Source: Phoronis australis
Taxonomy: Eukaryota; Phoronida; Phoronidae
DNA: 64,000 bases
Direction of reading: 5' to 3'
Assembly (NCBI GenBank): GCA_002633005.1
Contig: NMRA01000187.1
Span: forward strand, 216,191 to 280,190
Positions within the stretch are counted from its first letter, which is position 1. Every line of letters starts with the position of its first letter. Under the pieces are notes generated by a model. That model ran no database searches. It worked only from the letters and a program-made list of their open reading frames with translations, and was not told the DNA's origin. Positions 48,690 to 59,664 of this stretch are shown here, piece after piece. A program made the position numbers and the translations under genes.

Positions 48690-49467
48690 GGTAATTGTTT
48701 ACAATATGACGACAATCACTTAGACATATGATTTTGGTTTGATTCCTCGCAATATTATCTTTCCAAATATACACAGAAATTTCTCCTACCCCGTTCCCTT
48801 AGTATTTTATCGTGAAATTTCTTCTAGCACTATTTCCTGGTAAGCGGTAGTAATACCCCCATGTTGAATGGAAGGAGTCACCTGGCAGTCAGGAACGTAA
48901 CCAATTTACCGACTTGCAGACAGTCGCTTTTCATAAGTTCAAATTCACCGAGACCCGTCAATCCCCTGCCCGAGTTAAGGAATCAAGGATTCGAATTCGA
49001 TCCTATGGTGACCCTGATATACGCACCTGCTAGCAAGAATCCGCCAAAACAGCGGAGGTTGTTTTTGAGGTCCAAATTTGTGAAAAGAGTACCACTTCAG
49101 ACAATTTTTTGGAAAAATGGTCACAATTTTAAAAAAATGGAAAACTTAAAATGCTTCTACTTGTTCGTCAATATTTATTATGTCAGGAAAACTTTAGCGG
49201 GAATCTCGCGCAGGCAAACACCATTCAGAAATTTAGAATCAATGATGCTGTTTCATTCATTAACAGTAGGTGTCGCTGTAATCTTGTGTTGAGCTGACAT
49301 GGCGGTGTCCACCGGGAAATAGTGCCAACTGAAATTCGATGATAAAATATGGAGGAAACGCAGTAGGGGATCAATTCATATATTTTTGGAAAGATGACGG
49401 CGCGAGGAATCGAACGATACCAAAATCATATGTCTAAGTCATTGTCGTCATATTGTAAACAATTACC
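48690..49467. mobile_element. TA-flanked inverted-repeat element with long TIRs (Tc1/mariner-like MITE)
   Basis: Left GGTAATTGTTTACAATATGA, right TCATATTGTAAACAATTACC, with TA on both outer sides. The TIRs run on imperfectly for about 160 bp (through GACATATGATTTTGGT and CACTATTTCC). The 143-codon open frame at 48861-49292 has no recognisable domain and overlaps the repeat, so I do not call it a gene. Confidence 0.78.
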
Positions 49468-49479
49468 TAAGTTTGAGGT

Positions 49480-51060
49480 GTCCCTTAACTCCCACTGGCC
49501 TATTGGGGTGTTGTAAACAAATGAAAGTAGCCACTGTGGTTGGCCGCTGGATTAATGGAGTTGTTCAGAGGCCACTTCGCTAGGCAATTACATCGCCCTG
49601 GTCTGGATGCCGCAGCCGCAGGCATAGAGGGGCGACAGTATATCCCCACAAAAAGTTAATCATTTCAAACAACAGGAAATAAAATCAAGTGAAACATGCA
49701 TATATGCACATGGAGTTACACATAGTGTACCTAATTATCGGATGGATCCTAAATATCGGACATTTCATAAAATCTTACTTGAAACATAATCTGAGAATTA
49801 AATGACACCAATTTTCGTTCCGATGTAATGCATTCAATGTATGGCACCGTCTCGCTTTTTACAGTGTTGCCTAGTTTTGATTTAACCGAGAGAGGGTGCA
49901 ATTTAAACCCACAAGTCGGCCTAAAATGGACAATTGCATAAATTTGTTATAAAAGTTGAAAACAAAAACTTTTTCCATAATGAAATCATCCCATTGAACT
50001 GACAGTGTGTCACTGTTTCATTTTTTCATTTTTTTTTTAAATCAAGTCGAACCCTTGCTGTGCACGTGCGTTTGTCATATCAAGAAGACAAGGAGATCTG
50101 CAGCGAGTTTGCACATGCTTAAGTCGTCTGCACTGATTCACCGAAACACTTAGCTTTGTCATCAGACTTCAATTTATGAATAACTTTTTTGCAAATGGAG
50201 CTGTGTTCTAGCTGCATACATGTCAAAACACTTGAGCTGAAATTTGGCTTCAAAGTGCCGGAGGCCATTACGTGGTTAGTCAGTTTTCCGCGGTGTGGCG
50301 TATGGGAATCCTGGTGTCCGATATTTAGGTTCTCCGAAGGTTTGATAGTTGTGCTTTTGAAGATTAGTCAGAACATAAATGTGGCTTTTGGTGACAAGAT
50401 ATAGTAACAGAACAATTCCATAAAGGTAAGTCTTTATTTCAGCAAAGAATTTACAATAATCCGTAGTATTTTCAATTAAATATAATGCAAAGTGTGCCAA
50501 ACGTCCAACAATTAGTTTTCATTTGACTGTATAAACAACTCATACCATAGGTCTGGAGACAATTCAGTCAAGATAATTTGAACAAATCGATGAAAATCTG
50601 TCGCGGTTTGCTCCAATTTCTCTTACCGGGTGCCATTTCGAGGAAGTAACGTGTAATCACGCATGTTGACGAATAAAATGTCCAAAAGACACAAATCTTA
50701 CAAATTTCACCAAATACCTTCTCATGCTATTTTGCAAGTGTCGCCCGCTAGCGTCAGGCGCTTCGCTCAGTCTCACGCTATCCTTTGCCTAACTCACGTG
50801 ACTCAGTTGACATATTTTGTGGTTATCGTGCGCGCTATGAAAAAGTTAATGGCAACCAAAAATGTGGAGTTGGAATTCTTCGCCAAAGTCAACTTAATTC
50901 TCACATCTAAGCTTCATCGAAGATATATAAAGAAGTAGAAAGGACCAATGATGACAGTAAGCGCTTTTTAAATGATAGTGTGGAATGTATTTTTTAGGTG
51001 AAAACTCAAAATCGGTAACCCAAATCCGATCACAGCCCGTTTAAAATAAATGTAGCGAAA
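49480..51060. repeat. Dispersed repeat family, unit 1
   Basis: Parallel text with 51085-51930: GGGCGACAGTATATCCCCAC / GGGCGATAGTACATCCCTAT, AAGTTAATCATTTCAAA, GTGCCATTTCGAGGAAG, CTAAGCTTCATCGAAGATAT. A third diverged copy lies at 58757-59200. Nature unknown; no coding frame. Confidence 0.6.
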
Positions 51061-51084
51061 TGAGTACAGAAAGCGAATGGAAGT

Positions 51085-51930
51085 ATTGTAGCCCCTAAAT
51101 GGCCAACCGAGGGGGCTACGTGTTGCCTACCACTTGGCCAGCACTCAGCTCTAGGTAGTTACATGGCCCTCTTCCTGGATGTCTGCTGGGGCGATAGTAC
51201 ATCCCTATAAAAAGTTACGCATTTTAAAATGCAGCAAAGAAAATCAATTGAAGCATGCGTATAGAAAAATGGACTTTTAATTAACACATACCATTGCTGC
51301 GGCTACAATTTAGTCGGCATAACTTGAACATATCCATGAAAATTTTGTTTCGGTGTGGGCACTAGTTGGATATAATGGACCCTGATTTAGAGAACCAGTT
51401 TCATCCACGAAATAACGGCCGCTATCTGTGATTGCCTGGTTCTTTAAATAAGGGTCCATTATATCCGACTAGTGCCGCGGTTTGCTTGAGTTTCTCTTAC
51501 CAGGTGCCATTTTGAGGAAGTTACGTGAAATCACGCATGTTGGCGAATAAAATGTCCAAATCTTACAAATTTCACCTGATACCTTCCCATGTGCTATTTT
51601 GCGTCATGCGCTTTGCTAAAGTCTCGCGCTAGCCTTTGCCTAACTCATGTGACTCTGTTGAAATACTTTGTGGTTATTGCGCGCTTGGTGAAAAAGTTAA
51701 CGGTGACCAAAAAAGCGGAGTTGGAATTCTTCGCCAAAGTCACCTAAGCTCTCGTAGCTAAGCTTCATCGAAGATATGTGTAGATTAGTAAAAAGAACGA
51801 CTGGTGAAAGTAGGCGCTTTTCTAAGGGATAGTTTTAAGTGTGAAATGTGTTTTTGACGAGGTGAAAACTCTTAATCGGTGACCTGATTTGGCCTACTGC
51901 CGGTTCAAAATACATGGGATGAAATTCATA
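51085..51930. repeat. Dispersed repeat family, unit 2, interrupted by a foldback MITE
   Basis: Homologous with 49480-51060 but with a 119-bp insertion at 51358-51476. Confidence 0.6.
51358..51476. mobile_element. 119-bp foldback MITE of the GGCACTAGT family
   Basis: GGCACTAGTTGGATATAATG and its inverted mate CATTATATCCGACTAGTGCC, arms of about 41 bp, so almost a hairpin. Compared with the uninterrupted sister near 50590, the flanks TCGGTGTG and GCGGTTTG look like a decayed 8-bp target duplication. Confidence 0.82.
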
Positions 51931-52716
51931 CAGAACAGGGCTCGACGCTATTAAAATCGCCAGGTCGCATTTTGCGACCTAGCCAAAATCCCAGGTCGCA
52001 TTTTCAAAATCCAGCTCGCATTCATAAATGCCAGGCTGCAAAATTTTTTACACACCAAAATGGATTTTTAGATCATCGAGAAAATGTTTAGATTATGCTG
52101 TTACCTGCAGCCTTAACTATTCACTAATTTCAGATTGCAAAATTGACTTCGTTCATGCAGGTACGGCGTTACTGTTTTTTACGACCGCCCGTGAAAGGCT
52201 CTAGAGCGCAAGGCAAGTTGCCAACGGGAAAGTTGAATCAGTGCCCGCTAACTGACACGTGCATTCGAGTAGCTAAGTTTTCGATGTGAAAAGGGAGAAA
52301 ATGCCCGTTGAAAAAGTATCCGGGATTTTGCTAGGTCTAACCTGCTACTGGCTGTCATCAAAGTCGTTAAAGATTCAAACTAACTCTGAGTGCAAACTCC
52401 CTCCACTTTTTGTTTGCAGCCCAAATTTTGCAACTTAACTCGACATTTGAAAAACATGTCAAAAAAAACGTGAAACGATACCCTTACCGAATGACATATT
52501 TGGATGCACAGGAAACATTCAGTGCAAATTTCACAACAAAAATGTGATACTTATGCTGTTAACGTGCTCAGCAATTACTTTTCCATGAAATGAATAGCTT
52601 TGAAATAATTCCCGACTTCCTCCGTGCAGGTTTCCATCGGGTAATGGCGAGTTTGTTCCTCAATACCTTCCAAGTATGGGAAAAATAGGTCAATCACAAA
52701 ACGACACGCATGTCAC

Positions 52717-53648
52717 TAGTATTATCTTTCTTTTGGAGGTATAAAACAAAGCCGGGATTTTTTTTTTAATGCGCCCACATATTTGTATGTGGCCGCACAT
52801 TACCGTCGTCTCTGTCTGGGCATCCGTCGTTCGGCGTCCGCAGCTGTATCTCCTAAACCCCTCACAGGATCTTGATGAGATTTGGCAGATGTGTGAAGTT
52901 GACGGCAGGACGACAAATTTCGGAAGTCTCCCAACTACCGGTGTGACCCCTAGTGGTAATTTTATTTTTTTACGCTTACCTCTTTAGATTTGGAGGTCCT
53001 CAACAAATTTTCATAAAATTTGGAAGTTAGACATCTATTAGTGATGTGATGCCATCCTCACGTTTTACATGTAGGACGGATTCCGGGTACTTTGCGCAAC
53101 CTAGTGGCGATTTTTACTGTTTTCTTGTCTTCTTTGTCGTCCACCGTTCTATCATCCAAACCGCTGTAGGGGATGCTTTTGAAAANTAGTATTATCTTTC
53201 TTTTGGAGGTATAAAACAAAGCCGGGATTTTTTTTTTAATGCGCCCACATATTTGTATGTGGTCGCACATTACCGTCGTCTCTGTCTGGGCATCCGTCGT
53301 TCGGCGTCCGCAGCTGTATCTCCTAAACCCCTCACAGGATCTTGATGAGATTTGGCAGATTTGTGAAGTTGACGGCAGGACGACAAATTTCGGAAGTCTC
53401 CAACTACCGGTGTGCCCCCTAGTGGTAATTTTATTTTTTTAAGCTTACCTCTTTAGATTTGGAGGTCCTCAACGAATTTTCATAAAATTTGGCAGTTAGA
53501 CATCTATTAGTGAGGTGATGCCATCCTCACGTTTTAGGACGGATTCCGGGTACTTTGCGCAACCTAGTGGTGATTTTTACTGTTTTCTCGTCTTTTTTGT
53601 CGTCCACCGTTCTATCATCCAAACCGCTGTAGGGGATGCTTTTGAAAA
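52717..53648. repeat. ~465-bp direct duplication split by one N
   Basis: 52717-53185 and 53187-53648 are the same sequence with few substitutions and one 8-bp indel, separated only by N at 53186. Units contain CATCCGTCGTTCGGCGTCCG. Related, more diverged text continues to about 54300. Confidence 0.92.
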
Positions 53649-54389
53649 TTGGCATATGTGTTCTTACTGTGAATAGGGCGGCTGACGATCATTTTCTGAT
53701 GACTATGGCAGTTTTGTTCGTTTTTGTGTCCATGGCTGCATCTCCATCTCCTAAATGCTCTACAGGACCTTTATTGAATTTTGCTGTAGTTGTATTTATA
53801 TGAAGTTAACAACAGAGGATGACGACTTTCAGATGATTTTAGTTTTTTACGTTTACCTCTGTATCTTAAAGAGTCGTCAATGGATTTTCAGAAAATTTGG
53901 CAGTTAGGCATCTATTAGTGATGTGACGCTATCAACCGTTTTTCATTGAAATTCACGGCATTTTGCGCTTCCTTATGGCCATTTTTACTGTTTTCACCTC
54001 TTGTTTGGCATCTGCCCCTCTGTCAACCAAACCACTCTAAGGATTGTTGTGGAAATTGGCATTGATATTCCTAATGGGAAGAGGAAGTCTGACGATGATT
54101 TTTCGATTACTTCATCTACTTTGAGGCCTCTTAATGGCAGTTATATTTTTTGCACTTTATGAAATTGGTAAAAAGCTTTCATGACACGTACAAGTTCTCA
54201 GATGGATTCGACATATTTTGCGCCATCTAGTTGCCATTTTTATTTTCCAAATAAACACCCCTAGAAGTACACCGTTATCCGTGCATTCGTGGGTGCATTT
54301 CAACGCTTTTTGTTGCTCTTGTACATATTGAGAAATGACGTTTTTTGAAAACTGAAGTTGTTGAGTAAAATGAGAGTGACACACCATGT

Positions 54390-55815
54390 AGGGTGCTTGC
54401 CAATTTTAAACCACGCGCGGTCGTTTGTAGTGCGCTATGATGGGCGCTAGCCTGAACTGTGGGCGCTTACTTGGAAATTCTCAAAAGTTGAGGGGGAAGG
54501 CTTAATAGGTCAGTGAGCGCTTATTATGAAACACTTCAAAGGTAGGAAGTAGGCATGTGTGTGAGCATAGTCGTTAACCTGGGTGTTAGTGGTAATAAGA
54601 TATTAAAAGACTACAATGGTAAGAAAAGTTATAATAATACGATTTTGTGAGGCAAACTCCATCTAGTAGGGGTGAGTTTATGGATATTGTTATCACCTAC
54701 ACTGTACCCTTTTTAGCCACTCGGAATAATTTGTTTTTAATTGCCAGCTTCAGCCGGAACAAGAGTGTTTCTATTGGAGTCTGAACATTTTACGGCGACG
54801 GTGGTCCGGGAAGCGAAAAGTTGCTGGGGGGAGGTGTATGAAGGGAAGAATAAAAAGTTCGCTAATCACTATTTCGCATCTTGTACACATTTAGTTGCAA
54901 TAGCTGGCTACGGGCATAGAAGATAGGGTTTTGGGAACATCGACCACTGTAAATATCGGAACACGAAAATATCAGTTCTGGGTTATATCGGTCCCGGGGA
55001 ATATCGTAAAGCGCATCGGGTCTTTTATAACCGCCGGGAATCTATGAGTTCATTTTCAAATAAACCACTGGCACCCGGGTGCTTAACAGACCCAAGCCAG
55101 TATGTTCTTTCATTTAGGACTGCCGCTGTTCTCTTTTGATGTGCAGCTTTAAAGTGTTGCACTTGAATCACTTTAAGTTGGCAACAACGTGTGAAAGACA
55201 AATCATATTTGGCACACGTAGCCCCAGGAACGAGGAAGGGGGTTGGAGAATTTCTTGGCAACTGAGTAAAGACTTGGCCGTCGTTTGGCGATTAATAGGG
55301 TTGTCATTTTCACTTTGGCTTTCTTATGCAATAAAAACGAGACGCACATCTCTAAGTCACGATCGTCTGGCGGGACCGCTTACGCGCTAACAATGGGACT
55401 GACGATATCAGGGTATTGTGGATATTTGGTACATGTAATAAAGACATCTTACGCGAAAAATAAATATATTTGTCCACCACAAAGTTTGGTAAGTTGATCA
55501 CTTAAGAATAAGTAGAAACACCGCTGTTTTGTGACGTTTTATCACGTGTTATGCAGTGGCCCAAAACTTTCTTCGGCAAGTCCGGAAATTTGCAAAAGTG
55601 GCCAAAGATGTTATCCAATTAAACGCGTCAAACACTGAACTCGTAAAAGCATCAGAAACGGTTCCTGATACAAAAAAAATTTAGACCACGTAAATTGAAA
55701 ACTTGTAACTTAAACAAACCTACGTCAGTGATGACTAGGGCGTCGTAGGCCTAATTTTGCCGCCACTGTCATGTTGCTATCGTCCCCCTATTGGCCTCTA
55801 CCAGGTAATTTCTCT
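54390..55815. other. Intergenic, no gene seen
   Basis: Short frames only. AATATCG(G/T) is repeated several times at 54950-55010. No supported feature. Confidence 0.45.
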
Positions 55816-55928
55816 GTAGGCAATTCCATTTGTGACGGATGTACAATCAGAGAACATATTGATCAATTGTGAAAAAATGTTCATCCTAGGAAAATAATTA
55901 ATACATCATTTAATAGGTCTCACTGGTA

Positions 55929-57341
55929 CAGTACAGCCACTAAATTTTTAGACTTTTTCCGTGCTACCTCATGCCTGGCCACACCGGAGCGTAACCGGAA
56001 CGCAGGCGTGAGAGAAATCTGTCAAGGCCTTCTCACGCCTATTCTTCGGGTGGTCCTCACACTTACCTCCAGTTTGGTTAACACCTTCCTCACGCCTTCG
56101 TCACGCTTACTTCATGCTTTCTTCACGCCTTTGGTAGCTGTGGTAACCATGGTAGGGCACCGGGCTAATCAGTAAAGTTACATGTAACGTCTTGATCTGC
56201 CTTTCGTTGCGGTGAAGTTGCATAGACATTATTATAGTATATTATAGAGTATCTGTGCAAGCAGTCATCTATCACACTTGGGTTCTGACTAACTCTGTAA
56301 TTCCACGTGTTGTTCAAACAAACGTCTTCCTTCAGCTCGTCTTGTGTTACACTTACATGTATATATTCAATTTACGACTTAAGAGCCAGTCCCATCAACG
56401 ACATACATGTACAGTAACCACGGTTAGTAAATACGAATAAACGCGACCCTGTGCCCAGAGTCATCTTTACATGGCTGTGCACTCCTTGAAACTTGTCACA
56501 GCTGGATATAGTTAATTTGCCCTAAAAATAGCCTTAGCATGTTATGAAAGTATTTTGTCACTCCGTAAATCTTTGCACCGCACTGGCGTACAGAAAATTT
56601 CAATAGGCTGCCCATCTGACATACCCATCCCTTACTGCAAGCAAATGTTTTGACTTAAAAGTCCTCAATCCGTAGTGCAGTTTAATTATTTGGAGCCCCC
56701 TCCCCGTAGTACATGCATTTTGACTGAGTTCACAGTATCCCCGGGGTACTTCTTCACAAAAATAATAATAGCGATCATCTGTTTGACTCGTCATATGCAT
56801 GGGCGCAATCATCCGCATGATGCCAGAACTTGGGATCAATGTGCTCAGAATTCACATGCTATGCTCCTTCTTATTGTGAAGGCAATTGAATAATTCCGTC
56901 ATGTACACGCGTGTTAAAATTCTTTATTAGTTTATACAAAAACAAATAGTTATATATCAGTGAAACGTAAAGTCCACGGGTCTGTTTCCTGAAGTGACTT
57001 AAGATTTGAAACGGAAATTTTGGTCTTTTATTGCACGTGACGATTTCAAAAAAAATTAAACCTCACATGAGCAAAAGTCGATTAGAATACACACATCACT
57101 GCTAGTTACTGATATAATTATAATAAATTACTTTTTTATCTGCGATGCAGGTAAACCCACGCCCGGCTCGCGTTTCGTTCTCGCCTAACTCACGGTAAGG
57201 TCCGGGTACAGTCACGCTTAGGCTCACGCCAGCTGTCACGGTTAATTCACGTCTCACTCTCCGGTCTGTCTCCAGTTACAGTGGCGGGTGGCTAGACCGG
57301 AGAGACACCGGAGAGAGTCTAATAATTCAGTGGCTGTACTG
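55929..57341. mobile_element. TA-flanked CAGTACAGCC element (mariner-like ends)
   Basis: Left CAGTACAGCCACTAAATTTT, right AATTCAGTGGCTGTACTG, with TA directly outside each end. The subterminal parts are rich in TCACGC(C/T)T words in both arms. No transposase seen. Confidence 0.7.
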
Positions 57342-58047
57342 TAGCTCTTGAAGCGTGTATAATTAACTTTCTCTAATCTCTTTATCTGACTGAGAAAAGT
57401 GCCTTTAAATGTGTCACATACATACACAGAGACTTTGATTTTTTTACGCTATTTTTGTTTTATATGATGATTTAGTGGAATATTTGCGAAGTACAACACA
57501 CTAATTTTTTGAAAATTTCTTCTAAGAAATTTTTGTCAGGCAGCTCGGAGAAAAGTGTATACATTGTTNACACATCACTGCTAGTTACTGATTTAATTTT
57601 AATAAATTACTTTTTTACCTGCGATGCAGGTAAACCCACGCCCGGCTCGTGTTTCGTTCTCGCCTAACTCACGGTAAGGTCCGGGTACAGTCACGCTTAG
57701 GCTCACGCCAGCTGTCACGGTTGATTTACGTCTCTCTCTGCGGTCTGTCTCCAGTTACAGTGGCAGGTGGCTAGACCGGAGAGACACCGGAGAGAGTCTA
57801 TTAATTCAGTGGCTGTACTGTAGCTCTTGAAGCGTGTATAATTAACTTTTCTCTAATATCTTTATCTGACTGAGAAAATTGCCTTTAAATGTGTCACATA
57901 CATACACAGAGACTTTGATTTTTTACGCAATTTTTGTTTTATATGATGATTTAGTGGAATATTTGCGAAATACAACACACTAATTTTTTGAAAATTTCTT
58001 CTAAGAAATTTTTGTCAGGCAGCTCGGAGAAAAGTGTATACATTGTT
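57091..58047. repeat. 478-bp direct duplication split by one N
   Basis: 57091-57568 and 57570-58047 are equal in length and nearly identical, with N at 57569 between them. The copy boundaries coincide with the gap. Confidence 0.93.
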
Positions 58048-58190
58048 GGAAAGCTATCAATGAGACTTAACAATTGATGTATTAATTAATATTATCCTGG
58101 GAAGATGTTGTCACAAAATGTTCTCTGATTATATGTCTGTCACAATTAGAATTGCCCTTTAATTACTTCCGAGCCATGTTTCCAGTCAAA

Positions 58191-58640
58191 GATACCCAGA
58201 CTAGCACTAGGCCTAGTTCACCTGATCAGTAAATACAGTCTGTCATGAGATACCCAGTTTAGCCCTAGGCCTAGTTCACCTCATCAGTTAATGCAGTCTG
58301 TCATGAGATACCCAGCCTAGCCCTAGGCCTAGTTCACCTGATCAGTAAATACAGTCTGTCATGTGATACTCAGCCTAGCCCTAGGCCTAGTTCACCTGAT
58401 CAGTAAATACAGTCTGCCATGTGATACCCAGCCTAGCCCTAGGCCTAGTTCACTTGATCAGTAAATACAGTCTGTCGTGATACCCAGCCTAGCCCTAGGC
58501 CTAGTTCACCTGATCAGTAAATACAGTCTGTCATGTGATACCCAGCCTAGCCCTAGGCCTAGTTCACCTGATCAGTAAATACAGTCTGTCATGTGTTATC
58601 CAGCCTAGCCCTAGGCCTAGTTCACCTGATTAATAAATAC
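58191..58640. repeat. 58-bp tandem repeat, about eight units
   Basis: GATACCCAGCCTAGCCCTAG followed by GCCTAGTTCACCTGATCAGT units with modest divergence. Confidence 0.92.
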
Positions 58641-58816
58641 ACTGAATACACTAGTTGGAGATCATTAAACAAACTTCCACTCAACATTTGCTACTAGTAT
58701 TTCCCTAGGCTGCAGCCACCCACAGATGATAGCGTACTGCCGTACTACAGTAGTATGTTATGAAAATTATCCATTTCAAAATATGTGGAATAATATCGAG
58801 TGAAACATGCAATCTA

Positions 58817-59050
58817 TGTGCAGTGAGTTGTACTTAACACGGGTGTGCAACGAGTTGTACTCAACACATGTGTGCAGTGAGTTGTACTCAACACATGTGT
58901 GCAGTGAGTTGTACTCAACACATGTGTGCAGTGAGTTGTACTCAACACATGTGTGCAGTGAGTTGTACTCAACACATGTGTGCAGTGAGTTGTACTCAAC
59001 ACATGTGTGCAGTGAGTTTTAATTAACAGGTGTATGCAGTGAGTTGTAAT
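58817..59050. repeat. 27-bp tandem repeat, about nine units
   Basis: GTGCAGTGAGTTGTACTCAA plus CACATGT. The multiple-of-three unit makes long false ORFs on both strands. Confidence 0.93.
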
Positions 59051-59267
59051 TAACTCATACCCTGACTCTTGAGATAATTTAATCAACATGACCATATCCA
59101 TGAAAATCTGCCGAAATTTACTCGAGCTTCCATTGGCGGTTGCCATTTTGAGTAAGTCATGCGAAATCAAGCTGTGTGCAAGAATCTGAGTGTTTATAAA
59201 CACCATGATTATGTGAGAATTGGGCACAAAACTACTACACTGTTGAATTTAGAATGTCCTACGTTAC

Positions 59268-59465
59268 CTTGTGATTGGCTAATGAGTCAGTCAGGAAAAC
59301 CACTTTGCTAATGAGGCAGTGAACACCATGTCTCTGCCTCATGATTGGTCAATTACGCTGGTTGTGATTGGCTAATGAGACAGTCAAGATTATTTCCCCT
59401 TGTTGTGGTTGATTAATGAATCAGTCAGCACTGTTTTGTTATTGTGTTTGGATAATGGATCATTT
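59268..59465 (+). promoter_or_regulatory. Inverted-CCAAT cluster upstream of the aminotransferase
   Basis: Diverged units containing GTGATTGGCTAATGAG (three ATTGG cores, plus decayed versions) occupy the 200 bp before the first recognised aminotransferase exon. ATTGG is the reverse of the NF-Y CCAAT box. A regulatory role is inference; it may only be a degenerate tandem repeat. Confidence 0.3.
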
Positions 59466-59517
59466 AAGATTATGTTCCCTAGGTGAGATTAGCTGATGAC
59501 TTTTTGTGTTTTGACAG

Positions 59518-59664
59518 TCAGTTGCAAGGATGTGCACTCCAAAGAACTTCATATTTGAACCAGTGATGGCTGGTGGTGTGACGGCTCTGCAGGTTGGGGC
59601 TCCAAGCCCAGACATGTTGAGAGAGAGCGCCTTGGTGTTCCAAAAGGCTACCCAGTCTCTAATG
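59518..59664 (+). CDS. Aminotransferase exon A (first recognised coding exon)
   Basis: From ATG 59530 it encodes 45 residues: MCTPKNFIFEP, then VTALQVGAPSPDMLR and a helix ending TQSLM, in phase 0 at ATG|gtgagc. The preceding tttgacag fits an acceptor, so the first 12 nt may be 5' UTR or coding sequence from an earlier exon. Confidence 0.85.

Noticed and set aside
48861-49292. 143-codon plus-strand frame
   Set aside because: Lies inside a TA-flanked inverted-repeat element and overlaps one arm; no transposase motifs such as a DDE/D pattern.
52769-53442. Two similar ~70-codon frames starting MRPHICMW
   Set aside because: They are the two halves of a duplication at an N, in a repeat without other coding signs.
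58807-59227. Open frames of 71 and 137 codons with repeated Cys/His
   Set aside because: Produced by the 27-bp tandem array, not by a gene.
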